Shown piece by piece: positions 12,801 to 27,800 of a DNA stretch of 60,000 nucleotides. Below the pieces are notes generated by a model. It had not been told where the DNA came from. It saw only the letters and a list, made by a program, of their open reading frames with translations, and searched no databases. Made by a program: the position numbers and the translations under genes. Numbering within the stretch: position 1 is the first letter of the stretch; every line of letters starts with the position of its first letter. The DNA comes from Apostichopus japonicus. Lineage: Eukaryota; Echinodermata; Holothuroidea; Aspidochirotida; Stichopodidae. Location of the stretch: positions 5,086,001 to 5,146,000 of the forward strand of contig NC_092566.1 in NCBI RefSeq assembly GCF_037975245.1. Direction: 5' to 3'.

Positions 12801-15800
12801 TAGAGAAGGAACAAATTATAAGAATCTACAGTAGTTGTATAATTAAGTCCAATCAAGCTTGGTAATTAATCTAGATAACATTTCCTCACCTGTTGTAATA
12901 AAGTATCAAGTTCCTCTTGGCTTGGTCTGCATATCAATAATCTGAAGGTACGTGCACAGGCTCGTAGCTTAGCAACCACATCCTGAATGGAAATGGTGAA
13001 AAATGTTAAAATAAATTGTTACTATTTTTGGTTTTTCTAAGTGTGTGTAGGCAAGGTTATCCCCTGTTACTGTAGTGTCAGAAGTAGCTTAAAACTTTTC
13101 AAAATGACTGGGGGTATGGAAGTCATTTTTTTTTTCTCCAAAATGCACTCTTTTTATTTGAGAAATTTGATTTGGGAATGGAACACATCTAAATGTCCAA
13201 TTCTTCTGTAATGTTCTGCCCACAAGGGTAAGTTGTACGTTGTTTGCCTGCCATGTCAATCCCCCCCCCCCAACCCCGCCGTCCCTCTCGTTCTAACAAT
13301 GAACTCTGTCCCTATCATAAAAGACAACCGTTGGGTATATCTGGAGTATCGTAGAAACATGTCCATGCTCTCCAAACATAGAACACGAACATCAAATTAG
13401 CTCGATTGGATACTGACAGAACAGTTTAATATTCAACGTCATTTTTGGTTTCACTTTACAGACGACACATACACAACACACATTAACAGTAATGATATTC
13501 AATGTACTAAAAATACACAAGTATTTAAAGTAATATCTGTGGGATCTGAAAACAGACACCATCACAGATATACTGCTAACTTATCAATTACCCTCATAAA
13601 AAAAACAAAAATTCCCAAAATTAATCAATAAAAGCATTCGTATATCTCTATTGAAGAGCTTGTCATAACACTGTCGAAAGATCTAAGAGATTAATGACAA
13701 AAATTCCATCGGGTGAGGAGGGTCGGACAGCATTCCTTTTAGTTTACTCCTTTTCAGGATTTCCGTCAATCACTTCAAACTAACAAAGTTTAAATAAGCT
13801 TATCTCATTACAGAAGATTAAAAATCACCAGCCAAATGGCCGAGTGTTCTGTGGCGTTTCGTATATACTCACACTATGAACCGCATCGTGGATATGTTCC
13901 CCATTGACAGCTAAAATGATGTCCCCTTCTTTCAACAATCCACTTTTGGCAGCGGCCTGACCGGGGAATATCTTCTTGATGCGAGCAGTACAGAGGCGAG
14001 GGTCCTTATGAGCCCCTACACCACCCTGGACGCTGAAACCAAGGCCTCGCACATCTTTGCTCAATTCTGCTTCAAAACAATTATCTGAGAACAGAAAAGA
14101 TGAAAGAATTAAAAAAACAAAACAATGAAAGTGAACTTTTGTATAAAAAGAGTCCTTTCATTTCAGTTCTGGGAGGGTATCCTGCATGAAAACTTTATTA
14201 CAGATATATAATATTTTAATGAGAAAAACAAAAATCTTTTCTCCAAAGTCCTCTTTATATTACTGAGGAAAATAATTCCAAATATGACAATAGAAATTTA
14301 ACAATAGAATATGACAACGGATGTGCTCTGTTTAAACTATTGAGTCCCAACACTTTCTCTTCTATTGACCCAAGACAAGGCTAACTAGGCTTGACCTTAC
14401 CTATGGTTGCATAAGGAACATCCGGTATTTTGACGTCTGAAGAGGCATCTGGGTCCAACATGAGTGTCTGTGTCAGCATCAGAGCTCCCACGCTATCCGG
14501 GGTGGACATTGGGGACATTAAATTACTGTCCATCGTGACCATGGTAGGCTGGTAACTACTTTGATCGTTGGTCTCTGGGGGAGGAGAGGGAAATGACTTT
14601 GGATTCTCTGATTGGTTCTGCTTCTCCTTTTGCTCCGCCTTCGTAGAGATGCCATCCAATTCGGACGGTTCCTCCTCCATCACCGGCAAAATCGAGGGCT
14701 CGATCTCAAGGGGCTTTCGACCGCTGTCGAACGGGCTTCTCATGACTCTTCGAAACGATGAGGAGTCGGCGTCACCACTCTGAGCATCGCCGGGTCTCCT
14801 GAAGACTTGGAATCCAGACCTATTATTGGCTTCCTCTTCTGGATGATTACTCGATAAAGGAGACGGAGATCTGGCATTGGTACTCTCCGAGATGGCCGAG
14901 GAGTACCGGTCGTCGTCATCGATGCTCTTCCTATGGACCCAGTTCTGCTGACCTCTGATGCTAGCCTGGTTCCTCGCACTAAACAGACCCCTGGTCGGTG
15001 TCATCAGATGCGCCGTTGGTGTCAGGGTGTCTGCCTCTCTGGTGCTCAGAGCGGGAGAAGCAATCTCCGCGTACAAGTCGTCGTCTTCGGGGAAGTTGTC
15101 GGACGGTACGTCGGATTCGGCAGCATCGCTTCCCGAATCCTCGTTGCTCTTGTAGTCTTCGCTTTCTTCTTCTTCATCACCACCGCTTTCTTCCTCCTCA
15201 TCCTCTGAGGAGGAGGAGGATTCTCCATTCTCATCATTGAGAGCTTCAATCGTAGGTGTTATTGTGCCTGGCGATTGTCCATCATGTCCAGCTCTTAAAG
15301 AGTCCAATCGAGAAGCAGCATCTTCCAAAGCCTTCTTACTATCTACAATTTTCTGGTCTGGAGGCGGACTGAATCGCAGAGTATTCTCGTTGAGTGTTTC
15401 CTCTTCTGTGACATTCCCTGCCACTTCTCCATTCATGTTTGCTGAGTACAGAAAGAGACAAAGTCAGATAGTTAGATCAATATCACAAAATAACTACAAT
15501 AACAATCATAATAATAAATTACATTTATATAGCGCTTAATTCAGTGTTTCAAAGGGATTTACAAAGAAGGAATGAGACAAAGGAAACCAGGGAAAAAGAC
15601 AAACTAGGAATCAAACAGAAACGTTTGAAGTTGTCTCTTGAAAACACAAAGGGAGGGAGAGTCATAATTTAAATAATATTTAAAGCCTACCAACTGGATG
15701 AAGATGGTAAAAAGTTAACACAATTTGTACCAAAATCTCTCAGCATACATTAAAATATTTCCTTAGACAGGGTGGCAATATTTAATTGCAATTATTCACA

Positions 15801-18800
15801 GCCTGCAGAAACCGCCATTCAGCACAATGTACGGTACCATTTCATAGTTAGACAAGGTAAAACCTTTTCAATAAATTTAGTAGCATCAAGTGATCATTCT
15901 GTTTTACTGTTCTGAAACAATTCCAACAACACTGATAAATCTGCAAATCTCTTCATTTATAATTCCAAATATCACGATAGCTAAATAATTCTACTTCCTT
16001 GAAAGTAAAAAAAAAATGATAAACCTCATAGTACAAGATAATAAAGCAAACTTATATTACCTTTTCGGTAACGTTGAAATAATCCACCCTAATCTTTCAC
16101 TCGCTGTATTTATAAACACCTTCCCAAACAAGTGAACTTTGAGTATGACTGATAAAAAAATATATTCTATGTGACATGAAAGTAATACTCTCTTCTTTGA
16201 AGTGAACACTTAGGAGAATAGTCTATTACCCTACAAAACATATCACAGCACGAATTGAAAGTACTTGTTTACTTTAAAGTTGAAAATCAATTATTTAAAG
16301 CTAGAAAAGAAAAGAAAAAAAAGACCCCAATATGAACTGAGAGTACTAATAACCTTCAAGTGATGATAAAAATATGAATGAAATTTGGTTCTAAACAATT
16401 TTCAGTGTAGGAACTACTTAGATGCATACTGTTAAATACAGTAAGGTATGACAGAACCCTACTCTATGGTGACCCCCGTTTTTTATGCATAAACAAAACC
16501 AACCAACTCCTGTCATGCATCATTTCAAAAATATAGTTAGTATAGTCAACAAATTCAATGGGAATTAAAAACTAATAGCTAATCCACCTGAACTGAAAAT
16601 AGCCAAATGCCGATGAGCATTGGTTAATGTCAAATACAACTTTCGTAATCAGTTTCCAAATCGTTAAACTTTTATAGCCAGCCTTCATGAAGAGTAGTTG
16701 ATTCTTCACTTTAATATATTTGAGTAACTTTTACTTTGGGTATGACGTTGTATTATATTTTTTTATTGTTTCAAAGAGTGTGACACTCGGGAGTGTACAC
16801 TGAAGTTGTTATGTACAGACTTTTAGCTCAGTGGTTAACACCGGTGCCTTCCAATCATAAGGTCCCCAGTTCGAGTCACTCCAAGATTAATGTATGTCGT
16901 CCAGTTACAGAGTTGTTGACAATTCATAATCATGAATGTAAGAGACTGACTTCGATCAGCTTGCAGCTTCGCAAGTTCCTGCTTGCAGGAGGATCTAAAA
17001 TACATACATACATACATACACCCATACATACATACTTTTATGCTCTCAATTATTAGTTGGAGAATATGTTTTCAAATTCAATCATCAAGGGAACCAGACC
17101 AAGTTTATGCAAATGCAAGTAAGATTTGGTTGTTTGCAACTTAAAAATTCCTTAGTTACCAGACTTTCCCATATTAATAATTCTCTTTTTAACTGCACTT
17201 TTTATGTAAAGATGAAAACTAGGAATAACGGAGGTGATCTCGCGCGACGAGTCTGACAGAACTTTATTAGTGATTAATTTCATACTTTTCTCTCCACTAT
17301 CTCACCCTCTCATATTTTCATATTTTAATGAAGATGACACTTTCCCTTTTCAGATTAGTCAGCATGCAAAGTTCGGTCTAAATGACATCATCAAACTGAA
17401 AAATATTTCCTGTTTTTCTACAGAATGATAGCTCAAAACTGTCAGTCCTGTTTAGAACTGACCTTTTCTTGAACTATATGAAGAGAGTCAAATGAGTCAC
17501 AGCATACATGTATACAAAAAGCTTACCATAGTCTCGTCCTGTTGAGTCGTTACTTTCCGAGGGCTTCATGTTCAAATTTTGCTCGGCATCGGTAGTCGCT
17601 GTTCCTTCTGTATGCGTTTCGTGGTTATCCTTGAAATGGACTGGGGTAGGGGGAAGGGTGTTCACCCTGGCCGGGGGGTGACCCCGCTCCATGTGGAGTA
17701 CTGAGACTTCGGGTACTTTCCTGAGGATCTCCACAGCTTGTTTGTGAGTGACTTTTTCCAGGGAATATTTATCGACTTGCAGGACCCTATCACCTGTTGA
17801 CATTTTAACAAAATTGTTTATTCAAAAATATGATCACATATAATTCACCAAAATATATGCCACCTCCCTCTTCCCCCCCCCCCCTCACTCTAGTAGACAA
17901 AAATCGTTATATGTTTGTATCTCCTGTATTTACTACAAACATAAGGAAACAAACTAAAGCATTTATGTTCAGAAACATAAAAAAAAATTAACCCTTCACT
18001 CCTCAAGAGAGATAGGACGATAAAAGAGTTACATGACAGATGCTTAAATGTAACATGTTTATTTTAAAAGCATCATTGATTTCGTGGTTGAGTAAAAGTA
18101 AAAAAAAAAGAAAAATGTGCAAGATATCTTTCACCTTGATGGAGAATGGATGATGGGGAGGACAGGGGAGGGGAGGAGGGGAATGAAGGTGGCTGAATGT
18201 ATGGGAAACCTTATAAGTACCTGCTCTTATTTGTCCTTCTTCCTCTGCAGCACCACCTGGTACCATGGTTTTAACATAAATACCTCCAAGTTTCACGCTG
18301 GTGTTGATACCACCCTAAAAAAATTAAAAAGAAACCAAAAATAATATTAACCATTCAATTTCTGTTCTTCTCCTTTAATACTTTCTACTGTCTCCTGTTT
18401 GTTTCTTAACTTGCATGATTCATTCTACTTTGCAATAACATGTATTTGTTGATATTATTCTTGGACAAATTTTTTTTAAACATTTTAACACTGAATATCA
18501 ATCAGTATAAAAATTCTTAATTTACTTGAACATAAAACTAAAAGTAAGAGTGAAGAGATACATTTCATTAGGTAGATAGTAAAATTATCAATATTTCAAA
18601 AGTAAAAAAAGTACATGAATAAATATTTAATAATCAAACAAACAAACATACACACCAAAAGTGAAGATACATGTATAGAAACTAGAAACTCACTGTTACA
18701 CTGATACCAAGACTGGCATTCTTCTTCTTTAACTGCACCGTGAAGGTATCTCCCGGTTTTAGTGCACTGGCTACCAGTTCCACATCATTATCTCCACCAT

Positions 18801-21800
18801 CTTCTTCTGCGTTGGTATCCGGCTTCCTCTCACTGGTCCCCAAATCCCTCTCGGAGTTCCCTTCCTCCCTTTTATCGGCATCCGCAGAGAGTGAGGGAGA
18901 CATATTCATCGATTTCCTCAGATTCAAATCCGGTTTTCTTTTCTTCTCGTCTTCGTCTCCGAACAGATCTTCGAGTTCCGAACTTTCGGGCGTGGGTACG
19001 TCATCTGAGATATTGTCATCATCGAAATCCATGTCCAAGGTCGGGGAAAATCCCCGGATGGCTCTCTCCAGCTGGGCGGTGACTTCTTCCTCTCCGTGTG
19101 GCAGTATAACCATGTGCGTATCGCCTTCCAGAGTCTGTAAAGCTTCCGACAAGTTTTGCGGAGGGAAGTGAGGTATCTGGCGTGCCCCTCCATTACCCTC
19201 ATTTTTAAGAGGTCTGCCTGATCTACCCTTTGAACGTTTACCCGTTTCCTGAGCTGAATGAGAAAGAAGAGGTTGTTCCTTCTTCTTAGCAGGCAGTCGC
19301 TCTTTATTCGCCGGCTCGCGCTTTGAGTTTCTGTTGTCCGTCTCCGAGATGACACCCTCAGAATCTGAATTCACGAGGCTGTAGTTGGAGCCAAAGCTCT
19401 GGGGTTTCCTCTTGGGTTTGGTGGGAGGAGTCTGTCTTGAGATACTTCCAGAGGCAGAGACTGTGGAATGACTCCTCTGGGGTTGGCGATCTGGAGGAAG
19501 CTTTGGTCGGGTATCTAAAGAGTGCCGCCGCAGTTCCACAATATTTGCATAGGGGGCCTCTGGGGGTGTGGCAACTTTAGCCAACTTAGGTTGTGGACCT
19601 ACATGCAGAAAAAGAAGATATTGGTTTGACACTGTACATGGGGCTTGGTATGGTACAAGTAGGATAGGAATTGATTAATTGCTCTTAGGTTTAGCTGTTT
19701 TCCTGAAATATTCCTAAAAGCTCATTTAACTGTCTCATCAAACACTCAACAAGTAACCTATTCCATTAACTGTGATATGAAACCAGTTAGTTTTAAAAAT
19801 ATATTTTTGAGAGTAATAACTAACTTGGGTTTAATTTTAACAAAGGCTATCACAACAAAAAAGGTTATAAACTCAGGAGAAAATTAATATTTGATGGAAC
19901 TGATCAAGAAACTTTTCCCTAACATTCACTGACCTTCCTGATAAGAGGTAGGGAATGATTAAACGAAGAAGGCTTGAAATTAATTTGAATTTTTGTATAA
20001 TTCTGGTACTTTTGTCTCACAGTTTGCTGTACTTTTAAAGATATTTTTCTATAGAAGGTACTAAGAAATATTTCCATCTTGCAATCAGTGAAATGTAAAC
20101 AACTATAAAGGTTTTCCAAACATTCCTATGGAGCCAATAAACATCATAATACAAGTATTATGACAAATAGTAAATTTGACTTTTATGATCAGGTATGTTA
20201 TCAGTTAGATACTTTTTGTTTCAGAACTGAAAAATCAAACTTTGCCGAAGACAAATGGAGAGACATCAATTGCCCTAAAACATGATTTGTCCAAGATAAT
20301 CTTACTGTACACATCAATTCCAATAGTTCAGTCGCTCAATGCCCTACGGGCCTATGGGTATTATACAACATACATTTGACATGTTTGTTTCCAAATCAAA
20401 ATGAAAATAAACTAAATATTTTACAAAATATTCTATAAAGAAATTGAAACATACCAAAATTTGAAGCAACTAAAAATTGAATCTACTACAAAAACTTGAA
20501 AAGACAAAAAAGAGATGTGAAGTGCTTTTATATTTTACAGGAATTGTTCCCAAGAAGTAAACAAAATGCATCTTCTAAAAAATCTTGTCTTACTCTTTCT
20601 GTTCCTCCTTGGCTGCGACAAGATGAGTTGAACGACTTCCGATGTCTTCTGAATCACCTCTACGGCCACCTTGTGGCTGACTCCTTCCAGACTCTGTCCG
20701 TTGATGGAGATGATTCGATCACCCTTGTAGATCTGTCCGTCTCTATCTGCTGGACCATCCTCTATCACCTCCTTGACAAAGATTCCCAGATCCAAGCTAC
20801 CAGAATTTTCGCCTCCGATGATCGTGAGACCTGTCGATTTTAAGATTACATCGAGAAGAATGTTGTAAATTATTGTACTGGAACCAATGAAGTTATCTTT
20901 TTCACAATCCTCTGATATTTTTGTGGCATGGTCGCGATTTTATTCGGCAATGATGGGGGCATAGGAGGGGCACCGTCATCATCAAGGTTTGGCACAGAAT
21001 TTCCACATTGTCCAGAAGGAACTAATGATTGGATAGCATAAGGATGTGTGTGGAATCAGGTTAGGGAGAAGGGAAAGGGATGCTGATGGACCAAAATTTT
21101 GTTATGATGAGTATGTGTCCCCCCTCCCCCCACCCCCCCCACCTTCCCCACAGGATTTTACAATTCTCTTCTATGATTTATGAATGTCTATCAGGTGTAC
21201 ATGAAGAAGGCCCTGTCACAAATCTTATAAACAACTTTCATACGAAAGAAAATCTTGTCAATTTTTCTACTGGCTTAGATTTTTCTGCTCGGCTTATTTT
21301 TTTACCGCTCCTTCCTGAATATATCATTGCAACGAAACAAGGTGTCTAACCAGGTGTAAGAAGATGAAGAATGTTTTACAAAAGTGACAGTTGAAGACCC
21401 CACTTTAACAATAATTTCCCTACTAGAACTACTAGATGTAGTTACAAAGTTGTCATGTCGGTCAAAGGTCACTCACCCAACCCTAGATGTGGATCTTTCC
21501 TCAAGGTTACTATGACGATGTCCCTCTCGGGGACCTCTGGGCTCGGCATCTCGTTGAGACGATCTTGAAGCGTGTCACTGAGTGGGCTGTTGAAGTTTTG
21601 TGGAATGGCTTGCTTCTTGTACGGTTCGCCTCTAGTGTGAATACTTGTATCTATGCAAAAATGACAAAAATGGAAGAAATACAGAATTAATCACAGCAAT
21701 AGAGTTAGAATGATTTAGAATTCAGTTAAGCTATTAACAATTTAGGTATAAGCAAGTTTACTTTAATATTATTCTTTCTGACAATTTTTTGCTGTGATCA

Positions 21801-24800
21801 TGCCCACATTAACTTTATTTAACAAAGAAATGGCCTTCCGATTGTGTATACAAATACTTCACACCATCACATCATAAACCTGACTTGATTTAGACTCCAG
21901 GTTACGTCACAGACTTGAGTTGCTGTCCTATTGCTATGGAAACAATTTTGTGAGCTAATGTTGGTCTCTTCCCCCCCCCCCCTGGGGAACAGAAGACTCA
22001 ATACAGAACTGACATTTGCAAATTGATAGAAGGGCTAGACAAAGAGTAAAACAAGTATGCTAATTTATTTACTTAACCCATAAAAGCACTGATAATTAGT
22101 TTGATGCTTACCGACCACGTATGGCTGATCACTATCACCTCTCTGTTGTCTGACTGAACCGTTCATCCTTGATCTCTGTCTGGCTGCCTCTCTGAGGACG
22201 GAAAGAGCAGAAACAGTTTGTAACGATGAAGAAGGATGAAAAGGTAAACTTCATGCATTAACAGAACTGATCCTTAAATTTAGCAGGGGGAAAACTGAGT
22301 AAAAGTTTTCTAACAGAATTTCCTGGCAAATCTAAGCCAACAGCTTAAACTCTAGGAGATCAGCATTTTATCAAAGGGAACTGTCAGGTATTATAATGGT
22401 TACTGAGAGTAAACTAAAACTGGCCCTAGGACACAGTCACTACAACTTAACCTAGGACACTAAAACCTGTAACAACTTTGCCAATTTACACTTTTAATGA
22501 CTTCCCCACTTCCTGTTCACCCAGTCATAAGACAATGGCTTGACACTCTGTAAACACTGGCTGGGTGGTTACTATAGCGACTACCTTACTGTGTGTGATA
22601 CTATATGACTGGACATCAGTATTGACCTGACACCTATCCATGGATCTCTGTGTACCCATACGATGCTGATCTCCATAGACTAGGATCTTTAATTATCTGC
22701 TTGAGGGAATAAGGTTCTTTCAAATTACACCACATGAACATTCTTGAAAAAATATGATTTCACTCATCACTTAGCACTCATCACTTACACACATAATAAT
22801 GCACTTCATAGTTTTATGAATAATTGTTAAGAATTCACAAAACCTGTGACTATAACAACAACACAGCTATCAATAAAATCATAAGCAGCTGGCCTCTTCC
22901 GATAATTTTACCTCTTCCTCTCCCTGATGCTATCGATAGTTGCATACGGTCCTTCCTCTACCTCTTCATCTGCAGGCCCGGTCGACCTCATGTACTCGTT
23001 ACTGACAACGTTCGGCCAGTCGATCTCGTCGTCGTCATAGTCGTCATTCCTATTCAGCTCATCCTGCGAACTAAAGTCATCCTCCGAATAAGAATCGTAA
23101 TTCCTTCCTCGAGATCGGACCTGACTACTGAGTGGTCTCTCTCTGCCTAAAACAGGGTCGTCCCCATCGTCGAGGAGTTGACGTCCAGTATCCACGCTTC
23201 TTGCTTTGGAGAGGTGAGATCGTCTTCCCTTTAAGGCTCTGCCTCTCTCATATTCTGGTAGGGTCTCCCCTCCTCTTCTCTCCTCCATATGAGACTGGGA
23301 TCTTTGGTACTGGACTGGCGGATCTCGCATCACGTTCAGTACCGGCTCGGACGTGACAGGATACGATTCTCGGTTTTGTAACGGAGGGTCGTAATCGTCG
23401 ATGAAATCGTCTGCGATGATTTCTTCGTCATCGTCGTCGCTGAACTGGACGTCGTAACCAAAGTCCGGCTGTCGGACGGGTGTGTCGTACTTTACGGGCG
23501 ACCGAAACTCTGTGTGGGAAAGAAAAATACCATTCTAATATTTAGTTATTTCTTCTAGTAGTTCTTGGTAATAAAAAGATTTCTTTCTTGAGAAATATAA
23601 ATGCTATTCAGATGCAACCACCTTTGCAAACTTTCCTTCTGTAATGGTCTTTCCAACAGTCGACCTTCAAAGATGTGTACCATTTTTACTAATATACAAC
23701 AACAACAACAATAACAGCAAAAACCGCCTCCTTCAAATTACTTGATTCTCTCTGTGAAATCAGCTTAAAAATGAATTATAACATGTACAAATGTTGCATT
23801 ACCTTCATGAAACCTCTGAGCGACCTGTGATTTGTTCCTCATGGTCATATGAAATCTATGCTGGGCTTTACAGAGCTGAAGTAAGTATTTTCCTCTGAAG
23901 AAAATGGAATAAAACAAAACAAAGAAGACAATGCATGAAAATTAACGCCTATTTCAAAATACTCATTATAAGAAATTGGTTTTGTGTACTACATTCCATT
24001 TCAACAAGATTAAAAAATTATATGAATACAAAATTTTTGGTTACTTTTTCAAAGTTCAATCAGAAATGAAATGGAATGGAGGAAGAAGGCAAAAACAAAA
24101 AAAACAACAGAATAACATCAGCTTTGACCTAGGTCAACCAGGCTCTCACAGTTGATGTATCAAGTGTTAGTCTACTGTCACTTGACTGAAATTAAATCGT
24201 TTTCGTCATTTGATTAGGTTAAATTACCAGTTGAATGCACTTTGAGTGATTATAGAAAGTACTTTATGATGTTTGTATGGATTGAACCACTCACTAGTTG
24301 CTTGAATAAATGTAAAGGGTGAGTCTGAAGGGAAAAGCAAAATGGTTGTACAATTGTTACTGTACCCTGAGACCCCAAATTATTCCCACCTCCCCAACCC
24401 ACTTCTCCCCAACCCCCCCCCTTTTTCTACTTTCCATATGCCAGAGTGAGGCCAGTGGGAAGTGTACAAGGGTCGGCAAATATTAGTATAAATGAAACAT
24501 AACCAGCAGTGGTAGATACCTTTAATACATGGTACACTATATACCAAAGTTTGTAAAGCTTAATGTAACCTGAGGCCCTTAGCTACCTCCCCCCACCCCC
24601 CACCCCACACCCCCACCCCTCTCCCTGAACTCTCTCTTTCTCTCTCTGCCTTTCCAATTTAATTGAATATCCAGCCATTTATATTCCATATTTTATACAT
24701 TTGTAGCATAAATAGAGCATAGTAAATTTAATTCTTACTTTTTGTAATTGTCAGTATAGTGTACAAATTTACTTCCACTGGAATCATTTGGTTCCACCAC

Positions 24801-27800
24801 AAACTTCTTTCTCTGTAAATTAAAAATGTACGAAGAAAATAAGATTAAAGATAAAATACAAAGGTTACCTTAAAGCACAATTAAACACTCCAAGGTAAAT
24901 AATTTAAAGAATAGTCCAGGTGAAAATTTCGTTTTGATATGTTAAAGAGAAACATAGGAATTTAATGCAAATTTCACCAGAATGCTTAAATTATGTTCCT
25001 CTCTAACGTATCACAAAAATTTTTTCACCTGGACTATTCTTTTAAGATCAGTTTGATATCAAAATCGTTTCTAATGGTAGGCACATCAGTCACAGAACTG
25101 TAAACAATGCCATTTTGCATTGTTTGCCCTCCCTTTTTTAAGGTAATCGTCTGAAGTAGACAGGATTCTAACCTTGAAAGCTACTTTTTTCGTCATCGGC
25201 CATGGATGTGCGTGAAGTTGCGATCTTGTGATTCCGCTCTTGTCGTAGACAATTATTCCCCGGGCGCATATTCCCAGCCAAACAGCTTGCTTGGATGATT
25301 TCTTGGACTTTGACACTTTATGAAAATGAATGCCATATTCCGATAACTTTCTGGCTTCCTGTGTAAATAAGACCAGACATTCGAAGATAAATAAAATCAC
25401 ACAACAAGCAGGAAAAGGGAAACAATTCGAAAGTCAAATCGTAAAACCCACTCAAGAGTTTGAATTAAAAACAAATTTGATTTCTTCTTTTAAGGAAAAC
25501 TAAATAAAAATGGTTGATTAAATGATTCCATTTGATTGTCACCAACTTACCAGCAAGAATTCAAATTCTGCTTCCTCATCACCCATATCTTCATGATCCT
25601 GATGCAGGATGGGTAATTTTCTCCGGATGGCAGACACACCCATACTCTCAATGGTTCCGGCGGGAACGTAATGTTCTGGCAGAAAATAGTTCTGCGACAT
25701 CCTCTCGTGGTCGTATTCCCCCATCTCTACTTGTAACGCCAAGGACGCGAGTTGCAAGGATTCCCCGTCATTGCATTTCACCCTCTCCTCTAAGATATCT
25801 CGTCTCAGTTGGAGGTACAGGTTGTGTCTTGTTGTGTCATCTCTGAAAAAAATGGAGGACGTGTCAGTTTACGATCGATTGCTAAAAGCAGTTGGTTGGA
25901 TGAACTTGAAGAGAAATGACCATGAACAAAGACATGAGTTGCAAGTTTTGGTGCAATAATGTCGCAACTGAAAAATAATACTTTCAAAGAAGTTTCATCC
26001 AAAGAAAACTATGTAAACTCAAGCAACTTGATCCATCTTGCTTTACCAGTACCCTTACATCAAGAAAAACAATGTGTTCACGGCAGTGCTACCTCATAGC
26101 TAGGTCAGCTATCACTAAGTCTCTAAAATAAAGGAATAGATATCACACAAGATCCTTGATAAAGGGTTGAGTGGTAATCTGTATATTATGTGTAATACCT
26201 GAAACAAGTCACCATTACAATGAGTTTACAATAACAAGCATAGTTGTCTAGGGCAAGCCAACAATCCATATTTTACAGCTGGTCTAATTCTGCATATTAT
26301 GCTAAGTAGGCTGAATATTTCCTTTTTCATTAAATTTATTTGGAATCAATCTAGGCTGGGTATACCAATTTAACACATTGACATATCGGGAAAATAAGTC
26401 AGTTTCAGGTTATCCGATTTGTGTTTTATTCAAAAATACTATAAATGCTAAAGATTATGATGTAGGCAGAGACTGCCTTTACATCTTGGCATGTTGTTCA
26501 AAAACTGAAGCTAATTTGAGTAGCATTTTTGCAAGATTCGGTGTTTCCCAGTATTCCTGACAGAATCTGTTTGAAAAGGTAAAATCCAACCGATCCACTC
26601 ACAAATTCTTTAAGATGTTCACATTGTCAATGTAGTATTTAACTCTGAAAAAGAGAGTCAGTTTGTCCCTGGATATCGTGGATCGTAACGTCCCTTTCTT
26701 CATTTCTGCTCTCCATGAGTCCGGTCCGACTTTGTACAGTTTTGAGTCGAGATCTAGAAACAGATATTCCCCTTCTGCAGAAGAAAGTAAGAGTGACATA
26801 ACTCTTAAACAAATCATGCATTTGTCTGACGAAAAAAAGTCAAAGATGACTTGTTGTTACCCTTCACATCTCCAAACTGTATACAGGAAGTTGCATGCAA
26901 ATTTCATACAGATGCTTAGAATATGTTACACTTTAGTGAGTCAATTTTAAATTCACCTCTGGACTATACTATCAAATATGAATGTCACTAGTGATATCTG
27001 TTGACTACAGCATAATTTCTCCTAAATTGATCTTGGATTAGAAGTAAGATATTGCATGAACTGTTTCATCTACCATGTTTGTTTCAATATAATTACAATT
27101 GCTTAACAATTCATTTAGATCACTTGATCACTTTTTATCTAACATGACTGTTGACAAAAATCTGAAATTATTCCTCTCAAGAAGTTTTGTTTCTCTGAGA
27201 TTCTCTAAGAACGTAAGACTTGATCAAGTCTGTCCGATCACTTTTGATTCTAAAACCTTGACTTGTTGCGATATCAATTAATGGTCACCTCGCAAGATTA
27301 CGACAACTTCTGAAGGCTTTTATTTGCCTTCCTTTCACATTAACAGTTCCTGTTAAACGCTTACCCATTCCTACACTATAATGGCATGGAATATTGTGTA
27401 TGCATGCAAGTTGTGTTTAACGATAACTTGGCAAAAGTTGAAGGAATGTAAAATATTCTAGAAAGTACACAGACCAAGTAATGGCAGTGTACTTCATGCA
27501 TGAAAACAAACCAGTTTTGTTACTGCATGAATAGGGTTATTCATGCAATAACTGTGGTAACCGATGTGATACTTTTGAGGGGAATTTGAACGAATAGACT
27601 CGATAGCAGGATTATTTGTATCAATGACTCGACAGTTTGTTATTTGTACAGTTTGTTTTGGTTTGAAAATGATTCCATTGAAAGTTTCCCTTTGCACAGG
27701 TTGGTGTTTCAACAGTGCTTGGTTGAGCACAACCAAACACACCGACCGTCATTGGTTAAAGATTTTGCACATCAAGCAGAAGAAAAGCCTTCATTGTTAT

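Larger units (their letters stand above)
15442..17526 (-). other. Intron 21 of the PTPN13-like gene
   Basis: Non-coding. It holds the SINE tail fragment at 15505 and the SINE at 16808. Nothing else recognised. Confidence 0.6.

Noticed and set aside
15237-15539. Plus-strand frames opposite exon 22
   Set aside because: Open only because the acidic coding strand lacks antisense stops.
16820-16884. tRNA gene
   Set aside because: Box A and B are present but the stems do not pair well and a SINE body and CATA tail follow.
18740-19171. 143-codon plus-strand frame opposite exon 19
   Set aside because: Ser-rich shadow of the acidic minus-strand linker; splice phases and domains support only the minus strand.
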